The translations under genes were made by a program, and so were the position numbers. From NCBI RefSeq assembly GCF_030680395.1, contig NZ_JAUXVR010000044.1:1-64000 (forward strand): a stretch of 64,000 nucleotides of DNA, read 5' to 3'. This document shows, piece after piece, positions 9,890-17,804 of the stretch; position 1 is the stretch's first letter; every line of letters begins with the position of its first letter. The stretch is from Methylobacter sp. Its GTDB lineage: Bacteria > Pseudomonadota > Gammaproteobacteria > Methylococcales > Methylomonadaceae. Under the pieces are notes generated by a model. It ran no database searches and was not told where the DNA came from. It saw only the letters and a list, made by a program, of their open reading frames with translations.

Positions 9890-10182
9890 ATTCCAGCGCT
9901 CAGTTTAATTAATAATGCGGCGATCAAGGCCGTTTGTAAAAATCCAGCTCCCACAATCCAGCGAACCAGTTCAGCTTTAGTTTCAGCAATCTTTAACTCC
10001 AGCATTAATTCAGACTCTCTAACATCCTGTTTAGTCGCAGATTCGGACAAGTGCAATTCAGATTGAAACTGCTCAAGCGCCAAACTTAGCGCTTCCACTT
10101 GAGCCCTCGCCTGTTCCTCGGTTATACCTGACTCTTTCAGCTTACGAATGTACGCGTAAGTATCAAAGGCTAATGTAGTCAT
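9886..10182 (-). CDS. Small coiled-coil membrane protein (DUF1640-like) inside the fhc operon
   Basis: The product has 98 residues. Residues about 10-70 are charged and heptad-like (helix-forming with many E, Q, L and A), and residues about 73-95 form one hydrophobic segment (WIVGAGFLQTALIAALLIKL). This layout, and the N-terminal FDTYAYIRKLKESGITEEQA, resemble the DUF1640/CCDC90-like family of short coiled-coil proteins with a C-terminal membrane anchor. Its stop overlaps the fhcD start by four bases, and it begins 28 bases after fhcA. It is therefore an in-operon gene. The usual methylotroph order is fhcB-A-D-C without such a gene. Function unknown. Confidence 0.8.
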   Translation of the reverse strand: MTTLAFDTYAYIRKLKESGITEEQARAQVEALSLALEQFQSELHLSESATKQDVRESELMLELKIAETKAELVRWIVGAGFLQTALIAALLIKLSAGI

Positions 10183-10210
10183 TATTTATTACCAATAAAG
10201 CTGCAAATGA

Positions 10211-11878
10211 TCATGCCACATCTCCTTTAAGCGGATGCACCGTCAAACTGCCGCGTCCATCCTCGGTAATTTCATCATCACTGATTTTAAAATTACCGAG
10301 TTTCATGGTCATGAACCGGTCAAAATATTTTTGCAAATCTTTTTCCAGCGATGCGTCAAAGTCAGGTTTAACAACATGAGTCGTACCCCATTTGGTATGA
10401 ATGACCTTACCGTCAACCACCACCAGTTCACCGTCCTTAAACACATAATCCGGTTTTTCAAACATAAGCTGCCGGTCGACATTGTCGGTATAAACGGTAA
10501 TATCCGCCCAGTTACCGGCGCTCAAGCCGCCGCGATCCTGCAAGCCAATCAATCTGGCCGCACCGGCGCGAGTCATAATCGCAATTTCCTGCAAACTGTA
10601 TTCACGCTCAATCGATGCCAGCGTCGTCATTTTTTGCGCTTCGGGATGTATCGTGGACAACACATCGTTACGGAAGCTTCTATCCATCAGCAAGCGTATC
10701 AAATGCGGATAGCTGGTAAACGGCGCACCGTTAGGATGATCCGTAGTCAGGAAAATACGCCAAGGATCATCGACCAGCAAGAACGTTTCCAGACCAATCG
10801 CCCATTGCAGCGCGTTGACAAAGTTCTTGTCCTTGTATTTGAACGGCACAACGCCACAACCGGCATCGCATTCAATATCCATCGTCACCCATTTATTCGG
10901 GCTGGCATGTTTATGGTTGGCATGCTGACGCATATTGTCGCCGGACGCTGTTACGGTTTGCCCAAACAGAATCTGACCAACGTCGATAGTGATGTTTTTG
11001 TTTCTGTTGACGGCTTCGGCAATCTGCGCCGCACCCGAGGAAAACTTGAAATCCCCTTCCGTACCGTAGCTATGAAACTGAATATGGGTCAAATGCATCG
11101 GCAAGCCGCCTATGCCCTGAATGGTATCCAGCGTGGTATTCATGTTGCCGGGCACACCCAGGTTACAGCCATGTACATGCAAGGGATGCGTAACGCCCAG
11201 TTCTTTAACCGCTGTCGCCAATACGCGCAGAATATCGCGCGGGGTCACACCATAATGACTGTTTTGCTCATCCAGCTCCAATTTGCGCTGGTTAAATTTG
11301 AACGCACTGATACCGCCGGGGTTAACGACTTTAACGCCAATGGCTTTAGCGGCTTGCATGGTAAAAGCGACATAATCATTAATCGCTTTTTGATCTTTTT
11401 TGGCGGTCAACATGCGCAGCAAATAATCATCACTGCCCAGCAACACATAACCGCCTTTATCCAGAATCGGAATATCGGCCATTTCCATATGCGCCTGGCG
11501 TGCGTTAATCGGCAATACCGCAGGTTCAAAACCGGCGGTATAACCCATTTCCGCGTAACGATAACCGGTCACAAAAGTACTGGGCATCGCATGGCCGCAA
11601 CCGGAACGGGTAATATCGGTGCGCGCAACGGGATCGGCACGATGATCTTCCGGCAACAAAGTTCTGGCGATATTGCCTTTACCGCCACCAATATGCGTAT
11701 GCATATCAATCGCGCCCGACATCACCACCTTGCCTTTTAAGTCGTATTCTTTATCAACTTGAACGTCACCGGCGGGCTTGTTGACGATGCGTCCGTCCTG
11801 AATGTAAATATCCTGTTTCGCGCCATCAACCCCACTTGCAGGATCGTAGACAGCTCCACCTGTTAATTTAATCAACAT
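10211..11878 (-). CDS. fhcA: Formyltransferase/hydrolase complex subunit A (FhcA), amidohydrolase fold
   Basis: The 555-residue protein belongs to the FmdA/FwdA family of dinuclear-metal amidohydrolases. Visible metal-site elements are DMHTHIGGG near residue 58, a lysine in GVKVVNPGG that could be the carboxylated bridging lysine, HVHG, THIQFHSYG and the aspartate of LTTDHPNG. In methylotrophs FhcA hydrolyses the formyl group from formyl-methylofuran to formate and carries the polyglutamylated cofactor (known for Methylorubrum). It lies eight bases after fhcB in the same operon. Length and motifs are complete. Confidence 0.96.
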   Translation of the reverse strand: MLIKLTGGAVYDPASGVDGAKQDIYIQDGRIVNKPAGDVQVDKEYDLKGKVVMSGAIDMHTHIGGGKGNIARTLLPEDHRADPVARTDITRSGCGHAMPSTFVTGYRYAEMGYTAGFEPAVLPINARQAHMEMADIPILDKGGYVLLGSDDYLLRMLTAKKDQKAINDYVAFTMQAAKAIGVKVVNPGGISAFKFNQRKLELDEQNSHYGVTPRDILRVLATAVKELGVTHPLHVHGCNLGVPGNMNTTLDTIQGIGGLPMHLTHIQFHSYGTEGDFKFSSGAAQIAEAVNRNKNITIDVGQILFGQTVTASGDNMRQHANHKHASPNKWVTMDIECDAGCGVVPFKYKDKNFVNALQWAIGLETFLLVDDPWRIFLTTDHPNGAPFTSYPHLIRLLMDRSFRNDVLSTIHPEAQKMTTLASIEREYSLQEIAIMTRAGAARLIGLQDRGGLSAGNWADITVYTDNVDRQLMFEKPDYVFKDGELVVVDGKVIHTKWGTTHVVKPDFDASLEKDLQKYFDRFMTMKLGNFKISDDEITEDGRGSLTVHPLKGDVA

Positions 11879-11886
11879 ATATATTC

Positions 11887-13146
11887 CTACAAAGCTTGAT
11901 CAATGGCATTGAGTACGTCAGACGTACTGGGCAAGCCGGATTCACGTAATTTTTTCAGTCGTATCGCAACCACGTTATCCATACGATAAGCATGACCGAC
12001 GTGATCAATACCCGGCGTACCGACAGGAATAAAAACATCCGGTTCTTTTGCAAATGTCATCCCGGATCGGCCCACCACAATAGTAGGCAAAGCGGTTACC
12101 GGCGGCACAGCTTTAGCATTAAATGCCTGCACCCAAACCAAAGCGTCAGCCTCGCCATTGCCCAGCAAAAAATTGGCATCATTCAAAAAGGGATCATATT
12201 CAGGATAACCGCTGGAAAAACGGGTGCGCGCCGGATAACCGGTGGTCCATCCGCAAACCTGATTAGCCGTCTGATCACCTTCTTTGCCGCCTAACGGCAA
12301 GCCGGAGCTACGGGTATTCCGATCATTAATGTCCTTAACCATTTCAGAAATGGTCTGTACCGTCAATTCAGCCTGACTGTATGACAACGCGCCAGCCGCC
12401 CAGGTTACTACGCTATAGCTCGCCGCTTTTAATTTATCGGCAATGCACTGTAAATCAGCAACCGCAATACCGCCGACTGAATCGACCCGAATCGGATTGC
12501 CTTTAACCAGCGCTCTTAACACCGCAACAACATCCGGTAAATCTTCGTTTACGCATTCAAAAACCGACGCTGTCTGGCCGCCAGGCGAGGTAGAGGCGTT
12601 ACCTGAAGGCGCTTTCCCTAAATAGATAACTTCACGCTTGCCGGTATCGTCCATAAACATGGATTCTTTATTCCACAGATAACGCTCAAAAAAGCGCGGC
12701 GAAAAACCTTCCAGATCAATGCCGATCACCAGTAACAAATCACATCGGTTTTTTACTTCCGCCAGCGTCGTATTCATCCAGCCGGAATCCTGCAAGGCCA
12801 GAAAGTTATTCCGTGCGCCGGTAAAATTCATATTATCGACCACCGCGCCGCTACGATCAGCCAAGGCCAGCAACGCTCGCATGCCGTTGACATCCGTTGC
12901 GCAACCGCCGATAACCGGTTGATTAGTGTTCTTTAACAGCGCCGCCGCCCTTGCCACGGCTACATCCAGACTGACATCCTTGCCATCAACTCTTGGACAA
13001 GTATCGGTAATCGCCTGTTCAAAAGCGGGCGAATTAACCGCACAGCCATTTTCAACCACCTTAAGTGATATGCCGTCAACCTGAATGGTCAGGTCATCCG
13101 TGCCGATACCACAAAAAGGGCTAGGTACTTCAGTTATCTCAGCCAT
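11887..13146 (-). CDS. fhcB: Formyltransferase/hydrolase complex subunit B (FhcB), redox-inactive
   Basis: This 419-residue protein belongs to the molybdopterin-oxidoreductase-like FmdB/FwdB family. The motifs needed for redox work in archaea look lost. The N-terminal PFCG keeps one cysteine, but the other cysteines of the [4Fe-4S] motif are absent (PFCGIGTDD). Where archaeal proteins have a catalytic CHGP-like sequence, this one reads TGAR before the conserved LQDSGW. This fits methylotroph Fhc, which makes formate hydrolytically and is not a dehydrogenase. It is the first gene of the operon. AAGGA lies seven bases before the ATG, and the promoter should lie in 13147-13296. Confidence 0.93.
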   Translation of the reverse strand: MAEITEVPSPFCGIGTDDLTIQVDGISLKVVENGCAVNSPAFEQAITDTCPRVDGKDVSLDVAVARAAALLKNTNQPVIGGCATDVNGMRALLALADRSGAVVDNMNFTGARNNFLALQDSGWMNTTLAEVKNRCDLLLVIGIDLEGFSPRFFERYLWNKESMFMDDTGKREVIYLGKAPSGNASTSPGGQTASVFECVNEDLPDVVAVLRALVKGNPIRVDSVGGIAVADLQCIADKLKAASYSVVTWAAGALSYSQAELTVQTISEMVKDINDRNTRSSGLPLGGKEGDQTANQVCGWTTGYPARTRFSSGYPEYDPFLNDANFLLGNGEADALVWVQAFNAKAVPPVTALPTIVVGRSGMTFAKEPDVFIPVGTPGIDHVGHAYRMDNVVAIRLKKLRESGLPSTSDVLNAIDQAL

Positions 13147-13296
13147 GGAGCTGTCCTTTTGTTAGTCGCTAAATGGGCGTTATTGTGACAGATGACCTCT
13201 ATTCGTACAACTTTAGGTATCCAGTCCAATCAGCCGGTTATATCCTTTAAAAACAGTTTCGTTTGCTTATTTATGTGCCATAGCACTTTCCTGTTA

Positions 13297-15210
13297 TTAC
13301 TGATACCGACTCAGCCGATGCGACCAAATGTAATCAGCCGATTGATAATAAGCCATGTTTTCCGTGACCAGTGGGGCGGCCTCATTCATATCCAACTGCG
13401 TATGCGCACCTAAAGGATCGTCGACCACATCGACTTTTTGTTGGGGCGACAAGTACACCAACTTATTGTCTTTAAACAGGCCCAGTTTCTGGTAATTACT
13501 AACCAATGCCCTGCCTTCCTCCTTATGCATCTGCATAATATCGCGCCCATAAAACTGACTTTCATAGTTAAGGTTTAAAAAACCAAGCACGGTTGGGGCG
13601 ACATCAATCTGGCTGGACACGATGTCATTTCTTATTACCGGCACATGTTTAGGGGAATAGATAAACAACGGAATATGGTACTTATCGACAGGCAGCTCGG
13701 TTTTACGTGCGCTACCGGCGCAGTGGTCTGCAACCATCACGAATACAGTGTTATCAAACCAGGGTTTGGCTTTGGCCTGCTCAATAAATTGATGTATCGC
13801 GAAATCGGTATATTTAACCGCGCCTTGCCGACCGCTGCCTGAAGGCAGGTCGATTTTTCCTTCAGGATAGGTGTAAGGCCGATGATTGCTGGTGGTCATG
13901 ATCTGAAAGAAGAACGGCTTGTTGTCTTGAAAATCCTTGTCGGCTTCTTTTAGGGTACGGTTAAAAATGATGTCATCCGAAACGCCCCAAGCGTTGGTAA
14001 AGGTTACTTCCTCCGGGATGAAATCGGTTTGGTCAACGATGCGATAACCGTTGCCGGAATAAAATGCGTTCATATTGTCAAAGTAGCCCCGGCCACCGTA
14101 TAAAAACGCGGTATCGTAGCCCTTTTGCTGTAAAACCCGGCCAAAGCTGAATAAGTTACCGTTGTCAGGTCGTTTGACAATGGCTTGGCCGGGTGTGGGC
14201 GGGATGGATAAGGTTAAGGATTCAAGTCCCCTGATAGTCCGGGTACCGGTCGCGTAGAAATTGGTAAACAATAACCCCTCTTTAAACCATGCATCCATAT
14301 ACGGCGTAATATTCTCTTTATTACCGAAAGTTGCTAAAAAATCGGCACTTAAGCTTTCGACGGTAATCAAAATAACATTCAGGCGTTTTTCTTCGCCTGC
14401 CGGTTTGATCATGCGTTTGATGTTATATAAATCCCCAGATGCATCCTCGGCACTCAGTTGTTTTTTGATAACCCCGGATAACTGTTGGTCATCGCCCATC
14501 CTGTAAAAATGCCGGTAATCTATCTCATTGTTTCTAAAAGCCGAAAAGAACTGATAAGGGCCGTTGGCGGCCAGTTCATTAAGATAGGTATTATTAGAAA
14601 ATTGATACCATGTAGAACCGACGGCGGCGTAGCTTATAATCGGCAGCACCAGCAAGGCTCCGGTAATTTTTAGTCGCGACAAAAACGATTCATTAGCATT
14701 AAACGTATGCGATAACGCTTTTCTTACCAGTAAAAAACAAATTACGGTAATAACTAAAATACCCGATAACAACCAGCCTAAAGGATAGGATTCAATAATA
14801 TTGCTAACGACTTCATGGGTATAAATCAGGTAATCAACCGCAATAAAATTAAACCGGACTCCGAATTCATCCCAAAAAGTCCATTCCGATAACTCGATAA
14901 AAAACAGGCCGTATAGACAGATAATAAATACGCTAATGCCGATTATTTTATGAATTTTACTTTGGTAAATCCGGTTGGGTAGAACCAGCAAATACAGGAC
15001 AAAAGGGATTAGCAAATAACTGAAAAAAGCCAGATCGTGAACTAGCCCGATAAGAAAAGCCAGCGCTATCTGGTAAATGGGCGAGTCAATGTCGGCCAGT
15101 TGCTTGATCAGCAAGGCTGCCCTGAGCAATGCAAAAGTACCTAAATTAATCAATAAAAACAGCAATACAATAGTGAACCTTGATTTTGAAAACAATGCGT
15201 TTACGCTCAT
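13297..15210 (-). CDS. LTA-synthase-like sulfatase-fold membrane protein
   Basis: The protein has about 637 residues when started at MSVNALF. This ATG has AGGA upstream, whereas the ATG at 15270 lies beyond a terminator hairpin and is unlikely. Five hydrophobic segments fill roughly the first 220 residues, and a periplasmic sulfatase/alkaline-phosphatase-fold domain follows. The domain shows VESLSA (metal-binding glutamate), GTRTIRGLES with the expected nucleophilic threonine, and VADHCAGS. The family moves phosphoglycerol or phosphoethanolamine groups onto cell-surface glycans or lipids. In a Gram-negative cell an OpgB-like or EptA-like role is more likely than lipoteichoic acid synthesis. 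It is the last gene of the run before the fhc promoter. Confidence 0.88.
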   Translation of the reverse strand: MSVNALFSKSRFTIVLLFLLINLGTFALLRAALLIKQLADIDSPIYQIALAFLIGLVHDLAFFSYLLIPFVLYLLVLPNRIYQSKIHKIIGISVFIICLYGLFFIELSEWTFWDEFGVRFNFIAVDYLIYTHEVVSNIIESYPLGWLLSGILVITVICFLLVRKALSHTFNANESFLSRLKITGALLVLPIISYAAVGSTWYQFSNNTYLNELAANGPYQFFSAFRNNEIDYRHFYRMGDDQQLSGVIKKQLSAEDASGDLYNIKRMIKPAGEEKRLNVILITVESLSADFLATFGNKENITPYMDAWFKEGLLFTNFYATGTRTIRGLESLTLSIPPTPGQAIVKRPDNGNLFSFGRVLQQKGYDTAFLYGGRGYFDNMNAFYSGNGYRIVDQTDFIPEEVTFTNAWGVSDDIIFNRTLKEADKDFQDNKPFFFQIMTTSNHRPYTYPEGKIDLPSGSGRQGAVKYTDFAIHQFIEQAKAKPWFDNTVFVMVADHCAGSARKTELPVDKYHIPLFIYSPKHVPVIRNDIVSSQIDVAPTVLGFLNLNYESQFYGRDIMQMHKEEGRALVSNYQKLGLFKDNKLVYLSPQQKVDVVDDPLGAHTQLDMNEAAPLVTENMAYYQSADYIWSHRLSRYQ

Positions 15211-15237
15211 TTGAGATGCTTCCTGAAAAATAAAATA

Positions 15238-15263
15238 TAAAGGGCGACCGAGGTCGCCCTTTA
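15238..15263 (-). terminator. Rho-independent terminator after fadE
   Basis: A perfect 12-bp stem (TAAAGGGCGACC with its complement) encloses a two-base loop and is followed on the minus strand by a T-rich run. It separates fadE from the LTA-synthase-like gene. Confidence 0.8.
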
Positions 15264-15304
15264 GTGTCATTCAATTTAATAAATTAAATATTATTCCGAT
15301 TATT

Positions 15305-17788
15305 TTATATTTTACCACCAACGCCGCTTAATTGTTCGGGACTAAAATCATCCACGCTAATCGCTGCAAACCGGGCTTTTTCAGCGGTCACTATCAACTC
15401 GGCTTCTTTTTTAGTGATAACGGCCTTGCTTATCGCCGCATCCAGCACATCGAGAATCGCGCTTTTCGGCAACTGTTTTTGCTTTTGCGCGGCATGGATT
15501 TTGGCTTCCACGGGCATCGCGTCAAGCACTGCCTGGAAGGCGACTTCGATTCTGCCGGTGACGTCATCGGGCTTATGGTTAATGTAAACACCGTGGGTTA
15601 AGCGGTCGCGGGTCGGGGAATTTTTCAGCAGCAAAGCCGCAGTCTGGTGAATCAAATGATCGGCGGGCGGCGAGTAGGACTTGCCGCTGGGGAAAAGGAA
15701 AAACCTGAGCAGAGAAGCCGGGGTGCGCCTAGGCAAGACCTGGAAAATAGCCCTTAATACGGTAGCCGGGTTACGCGCAGGTAATGCATGAAAAATATCC
15801 AGCAGAGATTGATGGGCGCGATGCAGGGTTTGCTGACAGGCCCAATGCAGCAGCGGTAAGTCGTCTTTGGGACTACCCTGATCCTGATAATGTTTCAGCA
15901 CACAGGAGCACAGATAAAGATTACTCAGGGCATCGGCAAAGCGCCCCGAGATTCGTTCCTTGCGCTTAAGCGATCCGCCCAGCGTCAGCAACACAAAATC
16001 TGTGATCAGTGCAAAGCCAACGCTGAGCCTGGCAATCTGCCGGAAATAACGCCGGGTATTTTGATCGCCCGGCACATCGATAAAACGGGCGCCGGTTAAT
16101 CCCAGCCAAAAGCCTGCCGCCAGATTGTGCAGCACTGAACCGATATGTTCAAACAGGACTTCATCAAACTGCTGCAAGGCCAATTCAGGATTTTCCTGAG
16201 CCAAAGCTTCCATTTCCCGTTGGATGTAAGGATGGCAACGTATCGCGCCCTGACCGAAAATCATCATCGTGCGGGTCAGGATATTGGCGCCCTCGACGGT
16301 AATGCTGACAGGAATCACTTGGTAGATCCGGCCAAGATAGTTTTTAGGCCCCAGGCAAATCCCGGAACCGCCTTGTATGTCCATCGCGTCGTTAATGACC
16401 CGGCGCATTCTTTCGGTCAGCTCGTACTTGATAATCGCGGAAATGACCGACGGTTTTTGCCCGTCATCTAACGCTGCGGCAGTCACTGTGCGCGCGGCAT
16501 CGATAACATAGGTTTCACCGGCGATGCGCGACAGCGGCTCTTCAATGCCTTCAAACTCGCCGATCGGCAGATTGAATTGCTTGCGGATACGGGCATAAGC
16601 GCCGGTATTGCGGCTGGCCATTTTTGCCGCGCCGGTACTGAGCGCAGGCAACGACACCGCCCGACCGGTAGCCAAGCATTGCATCAGCATCTTCCAGCCA
16701 TTGCCGACCTGCTCTTTGCCGCCGATAATCCAGTCCATCGGGATAAACACGTCTTTGCCCCAGTTCGGGCCGTTTTGAAAGGCCGAATCCAGCGGAAAGT
16801 GACGTGTGCCGATTGAAATACCGGCAGTATTAGTGGGAATCAGCGCGACGGTAATGCCGATGTTTTCGTTGTCGCCGATCAGGTGTTCAGGGTCGTAAAG
16901 CTTGAATGCCAAACCCAGTACTGTGGCGACCGGACCCAAGGTGATGTAACGCTTTTCCCAGTTAAGCCGTATGCCCAGCACTTGGTCATTGCCTTCGAAT
17001 TTGCCGTAGCAGACAATGCCGGTATCGGGCATCGCTCCGGCATCGCTGCCTGCATGGGGACCGGTTAATGCAAAGGCGGGAATTTCTTCGCCTGTTGCCA
17101 GACGCGGCAGATAATGGTTTTTCTGTTGTTCGGTGCCGTATGCCAACAGTAATTTGGCGGGGCCGAGGGAATTGGGCACCATCACGGTAACGGCCGCGGT
17201 GCTGCTGCGGCTGGAAATTTTCATCACTATTTCGGAGTGCGCGTATTCGCCGAACTCCAGGCCGCCGTAATGCTTCGGTATAATCATGCCGCAGAATTTC
17301 TGCTGTTTGATGTAGTCCCATACTTCGACCGGCAGATCGCGGCGATTATGGGTAATGTCCCAGTCATCCAGCATACTGCATAACGTTTCGACCGGTCCGT
17401 CAATGAAGACCTGCTCTTCGGCGGTCAGTTTCGCGGCGGGCAAATCAAGCAGCACTTTCCAATCGGGATCGCCGGAAAACAGCTCGGCATCCCACCAGGT
17501 ATTGCCCGCTTCCAATGCTTCGCGTTCGGTTTGCGACATTTGCGGCAGCATCTGTTTCATGATTTTGAAAATCAGGCTGCTGAATAATCTTTTGCGGATA
17601 GCCGGGAAATTGAGCGGGATAAAAACAGCGTCGAAAACAACCCAGAGCAAGAGCACAAAGTTACTCCCTCCCTGCGTCAAGGAAAAAAGCCCTAACCATC
17701 CGACCATAACCAGCGTAGTCCAGCGTAGAGATGCCCTGACATAAGCCAAAACACCGAGGATAATGAATGATGCGATTAACCAGGCCAT
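15305..17788 (-). CDS. fadE: Acyl-CoA dehydrogenase FadE
   Basis: At 827 residues this matches the long FadE type (about 814 in E. coli), not the 380-residue short-chain type. The N terminus has two hydrophobic segments (residues 1-55), then the flavoprotein core with FALTGPHAGSDAGAMPDTG and DIQGGSGICLGPKNYLG, then the long C-terminal extension of FadE. It catalyses the first, FAD-dependent step of fatty acid beta-oxidation at the membrane. AAGGAA lies upstream of the ATG. It starts 16 bases after the fadN-type gene, so fadA, fadN and fadE form one operon. Confidence 0.94.
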   Translation of the reverse strand: MAWLIASFIILGVLAYVRASLRWTTLVMVGWLGLFSLTQGGSNFVLLLWVVFDAVFIPLNFPAIRKRLFSSLIFKIMKQMLPQMSQTEREALEAGNTWWDAELFSGDPDWKVLLDLPAAKLTAEEQVFIDGPVETLCSMLDDWDITHNRRDLPVEVWDYIKQQKFCGMIIPKHYGGLEFGEYAHSEIVMKISSRSSTAAVTVMVPNSLGPAKLLLAYGTEQQKNHYLPRLATGEEIPAFALTGPHAGSDAGAMPDTGIVCYGKFEGNDQVLGIRLNWEKRYITLGPVATVLGLAFKLYDPEHLIGDNENIGITVALIPTNTAGISIGTRHFPLDSAFQNGPNWGKDVFIPMDWIIGGKEQVGNGWKMLMQCLATGRAVSLPALSTGAAKMASRNTGAYARIRKQFNLPIGEFEGIEEPLSRIAGETYVIDAARTVTAAALDDGQKPSVISAIIKYELTERMRRVINDAMDIQGGSGICLGPKNYLGRIYQVIPVSITVEGANILTRTMMIFGQGAIRCHPYIQREMEALAQENPELALQQFDEVLFEHIGSVLHNLAAGFWLGLTGARFIDVPGDQNTRRYFRQIARLSVGFALITDFVLLTLGGSLKRKERISGRFADALSNLYLCSCVLKHYQDQGSPKDDLPLLHWACQQTLHRAHQSLLDIFHALPARNPATVLRAIFQVLPRRTPASLLRFFLFPSGKSYSPPADHLIHQTAALLLKNSPTRDRLTHGVYINHKPDDVTGRIEVAFQAVLDAMPVEAKIHAAQKQKQLPKSAILDVLDAAISKAVITKKEAELIVTAEKARFAAISVDDFSPEQLSGVGGKI

Positions 17789-17804
17789 GAGATGTTCCTT
17801 GAGA

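Noticed and set aside
10235-11740. Long plus-strand open frame of 501 codons opposite fhcA
   Set aside because: It is the antisense shadow of fhcA. The translation is rich in H, R and Q, has no recognisable domain or ribosome binding site, and fhcA is strongly supported.
15209-15270. Longer N terminus for the LTA-synthase-like protein (ATG at 15270)
   Set aside because: This start lies inside or beyond the terminator hairpin of fadE, and the extra residues (MTLKGDLGRPLYF) are encoded by the hairpin; ATG 15210 has a ribosome binding site.
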